From the NCBI GenBank assembly GCA_025266875.1, contig JALLLT010000029.1, forward strand, positions 488,722 to 552,721: a stretch of DNA of 64,000 nt, given 5' to 3'. The position numbers were made by a program, and so were the translations under genes. Of this stretch, positions 54,411 to 64,000 are shown in pieces (position 1 is the stretch's first letter; every line of letters begins with the position of its first letter). The notes below the pieces were generated by a model. The model was given only the letters and a program-made list of their open reading frames with translations, was not told the origin of the DNA and ran no database searches. This DNA is from Fennellomyces sp. T-0311. Taxonomy: Eukaryota > Mucoromycota > Mucoromycetes > Mucorales > Lichtheimiaceae.

Positions 54411-56124
54411 TCACCTACGGTATTTACAAGCACAGAGGAGGATGAGACGTTAGATGAGAAGAGAGTGATGAATATAGTGATGCCGGATATAGTGATGATG
54501 GAGTAGACGAATATATTTCCTCTGAAGATTTCAATGCTTACTAAATGTATATTTCTGTGATGAAACCCCACATATGATATAATAGAAGATTTTCCTATCG
54601 ATAACACATATCGGTTCAACATCATCACGAAGTTACTTACATAGTAAATTGTCTACATGGATTAAGGATTACACCATATGAACAAATGAGATAAACTCAA
54701 CAGGACATGGAATTGACTCCAATATAGGAATGCGTCATTACACTGCATGGCGGATGTCAAAGACATCCTCAGATCCGCATGATCAGAACAAAGAAAGGAA
54801 CCTATACGCCCTCTATCCATTCAGGCTATTCTGAAGTTGAACACTATCTAAACTGCCATCGCTGATTCAGTACACAAAAAGATATAAAAGCATAGAGCGT
54901 TGCATTCAATAAAGGATATCCGAAACTTCAGAGATACTTTTATAAGCCTCTTTTAAATCTTTGTACCGTTGATTTACTTCAATTTCTATTCTTCATCCAC
55001 TAGTTTGCTGACTGCTCTTTAATAAACAGTGACTCGAAAGCATGCGTATAATAAAGCTAATCGAAAACCTAGGAGGTTATTGAAATGTTTCTGTGAGATA
55101 TATCAGTACTCTTAAAACCTTTTCAGTACATCTTACTACATGTATAAAGCTTTTTAAAGGCATTTATGGCCTCTGAACGGCTTTAAATGGTGATAAAGGT
55201 TGTAACGCCGTATAAATCCTTTTAAATGCATGGCTGTACTATTTATATGCGTTTATATACAAAACACGCTATGTGATGTAAATGGTTAAGAACGTACACG
55301 CAGAATTACTGCTACATTAATGTTTACTTTCTACGTGCCAATTGCTACTAATACAGAAATCGTAATATCTGTGCTGCTACTTAGGAACTATATGCTCTAT
55401 CTTGATAAGTAATCTTCATTTCTTTAACGCTTGTATAGTAACACTGCTTGCCAAACTATAATAGATGATACGAGTAAAAGTGCTGTTGTGGTATCCAAGG
55501 TTCTAGCAAGTCATCAGCACCGGATATACGTAAGACAGTGCCTGAATTATGCATTGGCAGCCTTCCAGCATGTCTAAATCTTCTAAAAAGTCTAGGAACC
55601 CTCGACCACAGCTATTTGATTATGAGTTTTATCTCGAACGATACAAATAGAGATAACCGTTAACATAATCTAGGCATATATTCGTCTCTCACAGAACTTA
55701 CTGTTTCTCGATCTACTCTCTCTCTTTTATCATACTGGACATGCACCTCTCATAGAGTACATGGAATCGATATCATCCGATATTGATAAAGTAAAAAATA
55801 GACACGTAACCTGACATGTTCTTAACTAACCACCATTTATTCAAGAACGGATATTAGTATCTCCTACCAAAGATGTATAAGAGAGAGTTCATTAATAAAG
55901 AACATAATAAATTTGCGCAATTCTTAGGAAATTCTCTATGTCTTTGTCCTTAGGTTCTATCTAAATTGGTCTCATAATTAGACCATTTCAATTAGTACTT
56001 CCTCTTATAGGATATGGGACGGCATTAAGTCGCTGCTTTTGCTGGTTTCTGAAAGGGCAACTGTGAATACGTATTGATGCATAAAGTTGATAAAATTGTA
56101 TTGCTTGGAGAGGAGTATTGTTGT
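54411..56124. other. AT-rich region without supported genes
   Basis: No open frame with a recognisable motif. The sequence near 55138-55190 has Plavaka-side subterminal-like words (TTTTTAAAGGCATTTATGGC). The rest is AT-rich with scattered stops in all frames, consistent with very old TE remains. Confidence 0.4.
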
Positions 56125-56996
56125 GGTGTAGTCGTGTTATGAAGCTACCATAAACTGTTGTTACTGCGACAAGAATCTATGGGGAATTTGCTACTGAAAT
56201 GTAAAAAGAAAATTTAAAATATAAAAGAAAAGGGTTAGTTCGTTCTATAAGGTGGTTACTACGTCACGCAGAAGTTCTCGATTGGGCTTATGTAATGCCA
56301 ACTGCAATGTGGGTTTTAGTCCTAAATGTTGAGAACAGCAGTTCCTCGGAACAAGCTTATGGGTCTCGGTAGGATATAAGAGTCTTAAAAAGGATAGTCC
56401 GGTGATTGGAACACCAGGCAAAATAAACAGTTGAAAACTAATTGTCAAAAGTGAAAAGAGAAAGAGAACTTGTTTTTATTGAAGAATCAGAATTTGGCTA
56501 TTTATATGGTCTAACTAATGTAATTTCTAACTATGCATCATAACTGAGTACATTGCAGAGTGAATTTGGATATCTTTTCGTTGCCTGGCTAAGGGCCTTG
56601 TTACTGTCTATATTGTGAAGTTACTTGTGAAGAGGTCGCGTAATTTTTAATGGCATTGCATTACCATGAACGGTGCGTTGTAATGGTGCACTGTGATCTG
56701 TTCTGCTCAACAGGGCGGTGTTTATTTTTACAAGCTAAATGCAATTTGGAAGGATGGTTCTAAGTAAACTCTTGCCTTGGTATTAACCTTTTTTAGTCAC
56801 TTGTTGAAGTCTTGTCAATGTGTATACTAGAATATCCACTGCCTTAAGTACTGCTATTTATTGTTCGTAACAATATATTTGAATCTTTTTTTTGTACTAA
56901 TAATTATATGTATCCTTGATAACTTTGGAGAGGGAGCAAAGAAGAAAGTCAAGAGGGCTATTTTCCCATGCCGTTCAAAAAGCGGCGTCACAGTAT
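56125..56996 (+). pseudogene. Fragment of a second DUF6729-exonuclease element (empty-site copy)
   Basis: This is the reverse complement of 26467-30644 minus its two young insertions. Coding remnants: at 56130-56210 a decayed copy of the last exon (SRVMKLP, then a stop, then TVVTATRIYGE, ending EM-stop), and near 56930-56990 a piece of the KKKVKRAIFPCRSKSG segment. In between lies the same LTR-like intron insert. The Harbinger1 site appears once as TTTACTTAGAACCATCC in reverse complement (near 56762), and the solo-LTR site has a single TGCTG (near 56340). Both ends of the fragment are abrupt. Confidence 0.88.
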
Positions 56997-57273
56997 ATAA
57001 ATAAGAGAGGCGGTATAAAGATGTTGCATAAAACAAAAAAAAAAAAAGAAAGAAGTAAGCATAAGAATAATATAGCATAAGAATAGGGTAGTATAAGAAT
57101 ATGATAGCATAATAATGGGGTAGCATAACAATGGGGTAGCATAAGAAAGGAAGAAAAATCGGCCATGAACATAAATATATATAAAAAAGAGATGGAATTG
57201 AAGAGAAAAAGATGTATGAGGGAGTGTTGTTAAAGGAGCGAATATATGTAAACATGCAAGTTAAATGAAAGTA
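56997..57273. other. Low-complexity A-rich stretch
   Basis: Imperfect repeats of AGCATAAGAATA and AGCATAATAATGGGGT (about 57056-57150) and an A13 run near 57036. No gene. Confidence 0.5.
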
Positions 57274-58065
57274 TTAAAATGCAATGTCATTGATAGAACC
57301 ATTCACGTGAAGTTCGATAGCCTTGGAGATCAGCTCTTCAGGATCGTCAATGTTCTCACTACCCATTTCTGCATTTTCAGCCACTGTCGTACTCTCGGCA
57401 AGTAGTTCGTCATCATTGTCATCATCACTATCTACGCGTTGCAGACAATGGGCTTCCAAAGGAAGAAGGCGAACAGTTTCCTGTGAACGAGCTCTGTGTG
57501 CCTTGGGATCTCTTTAGGTTTTCTTCTAAAGGATCTCAGAATCACGTAATGCTTGGAACAGCAGTACACAATACCCATGGCCACGTTGTTCATCCTTGAT
57601 CATATCTTCGATCCTTGCGCATCTAGCTTCTACATATCTACAGAGCCGAGCCTCCTCTAACTAATAACCTGTGAGATGAAGCATTACTTTGGAGTATTAT
57701 GGATTATGTACCACCAAAAGATCTAATTCCTCCTCGGCGCGCATTTTGTACATCAGCTTGCGAAGAATGTCGAAATCATGACCAATTGGATCGACTGTCC
57801 AGAAACTGCTGTTCAACTTCTGAGCATCGTCCCATGTAACTACTGGCTTTCCCAGTTCTTTGCATGCATCGTTGTGCACCACAAGGTAGCTTCGAATGTC
57901 CTTGGTTACTTTTTGGATCATGGTAGCGATGTGGCTGCTTAGAGCATTTCCAATGGTTTGCTAAATTTTTTGCCAAATTGGCAAGGCGCTATCGTAGCCG
58001 GACCATAAAAAGCACACCATTTTCCAACAGTTTGCTATTTTTTCTTTTATTAAGCTGACGTGACC

Positions 58066-59464
58066 ATGTCAAACAAAAGGGTTCAATTACTTCGACAAAT
58101 GTTCGATGAAGATGCATCAGAAGAAGTTCTGCGTCATCGCAGGGTCAAACGCGTGATGGAAATGTTCGAGGAAGATGAAGAACCGAAAGACAAAAAGGGC
58201 AGGAAAGGTTCGACTCCTGGCCGCGATGTCATCAAGCGCAATCGAATTGCAGGCCATTACCGCCTTTTCAAGAACTACTTTGCTGAACCCCCGATTTACT
58301 CGGATAAGCAGTTTCGTACTCGGTTCCGCATGAGCCGCCGACTGTTTTGCAAGATCGTTGAACAGTTGGAGCAAAATGACGACTACTTCACTCAGAAGTA
58401 CGATGCTGCACGACAACCCGGTCCGTCACCTCTTCAAAAGGTAACGGCAGCTATCCGTCAACTTGCTTACGGAGTCGCTGCTGATGCAGTAGATGAGTAT
58501 GTTCGGATTGGAGCGAGTACTGCATTGGAGTCCCTCAAGCACTTCTGTCTCGCAATCAGCCGCATCTATGGTGATGAATACCTGCGTTCGCCAAACGAAG
58601 AAGACATCAAACGATTGCTTGCAAAGGCTGAGGAGCGCGGTTTGCCTGGCATGCTTGGTTCTTTGGATTGCATGCACTGGGAATGGAAGAACTGTCCCTC
58701 AGCATGGAAAGGCGCTTACCAGGGAAGGTCCAAAACGGCAACGATTATTTTGGAGGCTGTTGCGGACGCTGAGACGTGGATCTGGCATGCATTCTTTGGT
58801 CTCCCAGGTTCCCTCAACGACCTTAATGTCCTACACCGTTCTCCTCTTTTCACTAAACAAGTAGCTGGTGTTGCCCCTGACGTAAAATTTGCGGTCAATG
58901 GCAAAGAATACACCAAAGGATACTACCTGGTCGATGGCATTTACCCGCTGTGGGCAACGCTTATGGATGCCATCAGATATCCAGTTGACGCGGGAGAGAG
59001 CGTAAGACCCTGCTAGTATATGTAAACCAGCTATTCTAACATTTCCATAGTTGTTCACCAGAACGCATGAAGCACATCGCAAAGATGTTGAACGTGCTTT
59101 CGGCATTTTGCAAGCACGGTTCGCTGTGATTAGACATCCAGCACGATTATGGCAACTTCACGATCTTTATTCGGTGATGAGAGCGTGCATCATATTGCAC
59201 AATATGATCATTGAAGACCAGCACGACCATCCTGACGAAGACGTTGAAGAACCGCAGTGTTTAGGAAACACTCCTTCACTGACTATCCGCAGGGAAAGAA
59301 ATGCGTTGGATGAGTTCATGCAGCACTATGATGATCGTCTTGCCGCGATTAAGGATGCTCAAACCCATCATCAGTTGAAGCGTGATCTTGTCGAGCATCT
59401 ATGGCTGCACCAGCGCAAACAACCAGTACAACAGCGTGAGCCAGCAAATAATGGCAGCGAGTAA
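58066..59464 (+). CDS. Harbinger transposase, intact
   Basis: ATG at 58066. Exon 1 58066-59001, intron 59002-59050 (49 nt), exon 2 59051-59464. A charged N-terminus is followed by RFRMSRRLFCKIVEQLE, the helical region typical of plant-transposon-protein-type Harbinger transposases. Catalytic positions: LGSLDCMHWEWKNCP (Asp 1), GLPGSLNDLNVLHRS (Asp 2) and RKDVERAFGILQARF (Glu, exon 2). The splice joins GES to LFTRTHEAHRKD in frame. No lesion was found. It is convergent with the partner gene, with only 27 bp between the stops. Confidence 0.93.
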
Positions 59465-59491
59465 ATTATAAACGAAAAACACAGTCTATTC

Positions 59492-60452
59492 TTATTGTTC
59501 GCCTTCTTCTTCTTCACCGTCTTCTTCTCCTTCACTTTCTACTACTTCAATTGTCTCCTGGACAACAATAGCAGGAGCAGCAGCAGCAGCAGCCCTTCTG
59601 GCCTTGATCCTTTCCAGAATCTCAACCCTTCTGAGCATGAAGTACTCACGGGCGATCTCATCCAAGTCGTCCAATCTCGTCCTCATGACTTCCACCTCCT
59701 CCATAGCTTCTTGGAGGGCGAATCTTTGTTCGCTCAACGCGAGCTGCTTTTCCTCGATGCGGACCAGTTTTTCCCGGCTGTCGTCGAACTTACGCTTACA
59801 CGAAGCTTCTTCTTTCGCCTTCTCTTTAGCGGCCTTGCGGCCTTGGGGGCGATCCACAGGGGCAGGAGGCTCGTCATTTTTCACGTTGTTATATCGAACG
59901 CGAAACTTTTCCTCGCCTTTCAGCACTTCATAGCAGTGCATGAAAGCGAACTCGCTATTCACTGTAACCTTGTATTTTTCCAAGGCTTTCTCGATCTTGA
60001 TACCAGAAAGAAAATCATGAGTACTAGTAAGTAAAATAAAAAGTCTAGCATTAACTCACATCATCAGAAGGCTGTGTCCCACTAACTGGTTCGCCACGAG
60101 CATTCTCGATATTCGAGATTATTCCACAAAACAAGGAAACAGCCGTCTGAACGTTGTGCCAGCGACTGGAGAGGCTTCCGGGGGTGGTACGTCTCTCAGC
60201 AGAACCTCCCAAACAGAGGAAGTGGTCGTAGATACCCTTCCATAGCATATTGCTATCCTGGTCTGTACCCTTAATGGGATCAGTGGATACGTGGACCCAG
60301 GCCTTGCAAAGATACACGTCTTCGCTCTTTTCCCAACCAGGGCCACGCGATTTACGGGTACGACCAGAAGGCGAACCCTGTCCAGCTGCAGATGTTGCGC
60401 GAGATTCGCCATTCAAAGCATTTCCGGTGGTAGTGGTCTTAGATTTAGCCAT
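59492..60452 (-). CDS. Harbinger MYB/SANT-like DNA-binding partner, intact
   Basis: ATG at 60452. Exon 1 60452-60060, intron 60059-59996 (64 nt, GTGAGT donor), exon 2 59995-59492. Exon 1 carries a trihelix-like domain: GWEKSEDVYLCKAWVHVSTD, LWKGIYDHF, SLSSRWHNVQTAVSLFCGII. Exon 2 contributes the end of that domain (YKVTVNSEFAFMHCYEVLK) and a long charged coiled coil (RKFDDSREKLVRIEEKQLAL), with an acidic end. The layout resembles plant NAM-like/'No apical meristem-associated' Harbinger partners. The expected role is binding the TIRs and recruiting the transposase. Confidence 0.9.
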
Positions 60453-63400
60453 TTCGATTGAAGAGTAAGTTCAGGAACGAGAAAAGTTTATTTTACTGCG
60501 CGTTTTCTATTTTGAAAAATCTGTTCGCGCAGTTTGCCAAAATAGCAAGGCCAGCACAATAAATTTCTATTTTACAAAATGGCAAATGGAAAGTAGCAAA
60601 CCGTTGGAATCGTAAAATTGCCATTTCGGACTGCCAAAATAGCATTTGGCAAACCATTGGAAATGCTCTTAGCTTCTCTCCTAATTTTAAAAGGAATGCG
60701 CAATTAAAAATACATCAGTGCGTTAGTGCGTAGTATTACATCTCCATCACGAAAAAAGACCACTTTTAATACCTGGAGCGCTTCCTCTGTGACCGTTCAT
60801 CTGCTCAAGCATCATTCGATAGCTTACAACAGCTCTTCTAATCTCTACTTGCATTTTGTCTTTTTGACGTTCGGCATGATTGCAGCTCGCTCTCTTCCAG
60901 TTTTGGGAACCTTTTTTCCAGCGCCTTCTGATGCCGAGTGTTTTTTCTGATATCTCTACTATTCGAAGTGTGGATGCTACCTTTTTTTGGCATTGCACAA
61001 GTTTCTTGGAGGCTTCAGCTATTAAAATGAAAGAATCCACCAGTATTGTCGTTCTTTTCTGCAAAATCTCGATTTGTCTTTAATAGACTAGTACACAAAC
61101 CTCTCTCATCATCACTTTTGCTGCGCTTTCTGCACAAGCCTTCTTGCTTTTGTAACTCGTCACTATATCCATATATTATAAAGGTTATATCGCGCACTAG
61201 ATACATTTGGCGTTTGAGTTAGGATTACTCACTTGTGAGAGTAGTACTCCTTTAGTTCTAAATAGTAAGTTACTTCTTGGGCTTCTCTGCTTGCGCTCGC
61301 CAGCGAGCCATCAGGATTGAGATTTTTCTTGTATGACGAGACGTCTTCACAGTATTTTCTCCAGTTGATGTCTATTTCTTCATGCAAAATATTTTCTTTG
61401 GCCCACCATCGATGATTATCCCCTTCATCGAGCTCTGATACCTTTTTGGAGAGATATTCGCTGGCTCTTTTCTTGATAGCATTGGCGTTTGCTTTCTTTC
61501 TCTGAAGAGTGTTATCTTACCGAAAATAAATGACGTTTTAAATCAAAGGTGTTATATAAATTCTGTACACTTTTACGCATGCTTAGAAGACGTTTCCATC
61601 TGAAATGCTTAATGGCGTTATCAAGTGTGCATTGCCGTCTTTGCGAGGTCATCTGGCGAGTGACTGAAACATAATTACCAAGATAAGACCATACATGCTC
61701 TAAACCTTTATCATATATCAGTAAACCGGTTAGAACGGGTGAGAATTATACTTCTGGGGTTTGGACGTTTTTGTGCCAAGCCAAAATAATAATAATAATA
61801 AAAACCTTCTCCATCTGTCAAAGCCATGCCATTTTGGTAGCGAGGATGATATTGAACTTGGCAACTCATTGTATGGGCGTATGCATGGAAGACGGAAACG
61901 GCAACTTTACTGTTATTGAGCTTCGGAAAAGTGAACTAATTAGTAATATCACATAGGTTAATAAAATATAAGTTAAGCTGTTGCTTGACAGACCGACTCT
62001 ATTATTAAAGTCATGGCCTCCTCTAGTTTTGTAGCTTACCTTCAAAGCTGGTTTGTATCGGCATGCAATATCATACATAATATTGATGTCGTCATTTTCG
62101 TACTGTTTCTTGAAGGCTTCGATAACCGCAAGGGGGTACTTAAATCTAAAGGTTTTCGGGGTGTAAGCTCTAATGGACTATTTCGATGCATACTACAGAC
62201 TTTTCACCAGACTCGATCATATTTGTAAACTGGAGCGGTATTGTGTGTCTGGCACACGTACAACCTATGACGCCGTTTTCGAAGAACTTAGAAATCTTCT
62301 TATTCGTGATATTTAGGTCAGCAACTTGAAGATGACTCTGACAACTCTAGTCAGCCGAGGTTGGTGGTAGAGTTGCCTTTTTATCATATTTGTGCTGCAA
62401 AGCGTCAGCAGAAAAAAAAGATGCAGGTATCTGGCATGTTTGTGTCTTCAGCATTTAGCTTTCGACGACGCAATTGCATGATTCCATCCAATGCAATTCA
62501 AATTCCACGCTATAAAGTTATCATTAGCTATTACTAAACATTCATATGCAGATGATGGCATTGTATCATAGCAAAGAAATTTGCATGTACGCAACATCAG
62601 AGCTAATATCATTACCTCAGAACAAAGTGGACACCCTTGATTTTCTGTCTGCAATCTTGCAAAAATCACATCGAGCATATTTTTGTATGCAAAATGAGCA
62701 TTTCCAATTGCTTTGCGAATTGATTCACTTCGCTATATACATTTGATTAAATAGCAGTGAATATGAAACTCTCTGAAGCCTTCAAGAAATAGCCACTTTA
62801 TGTAAGGAGTTACCTCATAGTGGTGTTGTGCAGCAATGGCATTGGCGAATGCCTGGACTGAGACACGACCTGTTTCCAATAGCAACGCGCCGTAAAAGTC
62901 GAGAAAAGGTATATGGACTGCAGTTCTGGGCGTCATTGGCGTAGCAGGGAAAACATGATGGCGAATGAGGGTCTTCCGATCAGAGGTGCACTTGCAAAAT
63001 GGGATTTTCCATCTTTGGATCCCTGTATTAATATATAAGCTATCAGCTTGACATACCATACACCATAGGAAATGGATACCTTAATTTTCCTCAAAAAACC
63101 CCAAAAAAACCCAAAACCTGAAAAAACATGAAAAGGTCATTTTAGGTATTTTTTAGGGTCAGATAAACCCTAAAAAACCCTAACAGACCACCAAAGATCC
63201 CTATCAATTTCCAGTAGTAGGCTATCTTTTCAGGTTTTTTAAGGTTTGTATTTACATACGTTTATCACGCCTTACTCTTCTTTATATAGTAGATAATAGC
63301 TGTTTTATTTGATATGGGTTAATAACATGAATTTCTAGCTAATGATAAATCGCAGCTTTTCTTTCTAATTTATATTAGTAACTAAATTATCTACATACGA

Positions 63401-64000
63401 GAAGTGATCCGAGTGGAGTTAATTGGTCATTTTCCTTTGTGACCTGCTTCGGCGTGTAGGCTGTCTCTTTCGCTTCAAGGGTCGCTCATCTTCATCATCG
63501 TCCGAGTTATCACCGCACTGTGATCCATTGCTACCATTAACGTCACCTTTCGTTATGCGAGTAGTATCACTCGTTACTATGCCGCCATTAGTACTTTTCT
63601 GTTTAGTGGACCTTCTCGTCTTATGGCTGTTACTCGTAGCATCTCTCTGGTGATTAGTTGACCTTCCTGAAATAACTATTACAAATTGTTAACAGCGTTA
63701 TATAAAAAATAAAGCTTACCAGCATTGCTCATCTTGCTTTTCATTGGATTGTGGGCCCTGGTATTGGTGATGGCTTTGGAAAGAACTTGAGGCAATGGTG
63801 CCACGTCATTGTCTTCATCGCTGTTCGTCCAAGATCTACTTTCAGGCACATAACAGTTGGCGGTATTTTCCAATGGTGTACTATATTGGGATGAGGATGC
63901 AGGTGCTGAGTCTAACCATTCAAATACCTACCGCACAGGAGGATGCATTGGCAGATCATTAGCACTGTTTGATACTGCACCTGCTGCTTGCTCTTGATAG

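Larger units (their letters stand above)
57942..60668 (+). mobile_element. Harbinger2: two-gene PIF/Harbinger transposon, apparently complete
   Basis: TTA duplications at 57939-57941 and 60669-60671. Perfect terminal inverted repeat GAGCATTTCCAATGGTTTGC at both ends, then diverging. Subterminal repeats of TTTGCCAAA and TTGCCA occur at both ends (57962-57980, 60530-60650). It encodes a transposase (plus) and a MYB/SANT-like partner (minus), convergent. It is inserted in the C-terminal coding region of the KDZ gene. It is unrelated to Harbinger1 in its terminal repeats. Confidence 0.96.
57274..64000 (-). pseudogene. KDZ transposase gene, split by Harbinger2, running off the right edge
   Basis: Multi-exon minus-strand gene. 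From the right: a Ser/basic N-terminal region with RPLKRKRQPTRRSRSQRK (63430-63670); a CxC-type segment, FCKCTSDRKTLIRHHVFPATP and TPRTAVHIPFLDFYGALLL (62820-63000); NQGCPLC (62640); ALDGIMQLRRRKLNA with the first catalytic Asp (near 62470-62510); GVIGCTCARHTIPLQFTNM (62220-62290); YDIACRYKPALK (62040-62080); and CQVQYHPRYQNGMALTDGEG with LEHVWSYLGN, the second acidic signature, split by an intron with AAT repeats (61690-61865). A long charged C-terminus follows, interrupted by Harbinger2 at 57942-60668, and resumes as MIQKVTKDIRSYLV to a stop at 57274. Several internal stops and an A/C-rich insert at about 63060-63400 suggest decay. Confidence 0.82.

Noticed and set aside
63080..63190. Telomere-like repeats (CCCTAA words)
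   Set aside because: Only a few scattered copies occur, separated by other bases and on both strands; no tandem array, and the KDZ gene continues on both sides.
1..64000. Repeat-induced point mutation (RIP) as the cause of the stops
   Set aside because: Several lesions are indels or duplications, and young elements are intact; no TpA enrichment could be measured without computation. A RIP index per element would decide.
1..64000. tRNA or rRNA genes
   Set aside because: I saw no cloverleaf with A and B boxes and no conserved rRNA segment while reading both strands; a tRNA scan would be needed to exclude short ones.

Overview
The window is fungal nuclear DNA that consists almost entirely of transposable elements (TEs). 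It is AT-rich, its genes are split by many short GT-AG introns (about 40-70 nt), and it carries KDZ, Plavaka-type, CACTA, MULE, PIF/Harbinger, pogo, Tc1/mariner-like and Ty3 chromovirus elements. That mix suggests an early-diverging, Mucoromycota-like filamentous fungus; this is inference, since no rRNA, tRNA or housekeeping gene is visible. I recognise no ordinary host gene.
Layout. (A) 1-427 is the start of a Harbinger-like transposase gene that runs off the left edge. (B) 823-21842 is one large minus-strand TE gene (tnp2-like) broken by three insertions: MULE1 (968-10151), MULE2 (10201-13725) and a plus-strand tnp2-type element (about 14520-19494). MULE1 contains a Ty3 element (1652-7165), which itself contains a solo LTR (4023-4393), so the nest is four levels deep. 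(C) 23303-24059 is a chromodomain fragment split by a solo LTR. (D) 24220-33210 is a minus-strand gene joining a DUF6729-like domain, an RNase H-like transposase region and a WRN-like 3'-5' exonuclease. An intron of it holds an LTR, and that LTR holds a two-gene Harbinger (26700-29601) and another solo LTR (30030-30409). (E) 33257-37938 is a Ty3 integrase broken by a small CACTA element (33797-35845) and a decayed Tc1-like element (35883-37629). (F) 37939 to about 45009 is the 5' part of a plus-strand Ty3 element. Its LTR is split by pogo1 (38304-42865), which is split by pogo2 (40536-42795); its gag is split by a solo LTR (43986-44379). (G) 46546-48327 is an apparently intact Tc1-like element, inverted relative to its decayed sister. 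(H) 48755-54410 is a Plavaka-type transposase with a divergent companion gene. (I) 56125-56996 is a second copy of part of (D) that lacks both of the younger insertions. (J) 57274-64000 is a KDZ transposase gene interrupted by a second two-gene Harbinger (57942-60668).
Most insertions can be given exact edges because target-site duplications (TSDs) and terminal repeats are readable and removing the insert rejoins the interrupted frame. The best candidates for autonomy by reading are Harbinger2, pogo2, Tc1-like copy 2 and, apart from its Ty3 insertion, MULE1. The least described parts are the DUF6729-exonuclease gene, the coiled-coil partner proteins of the CACTA/tnp2 elements, and the Plavaka companion gene. 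All homology statements come from motif recognition, not database searches.
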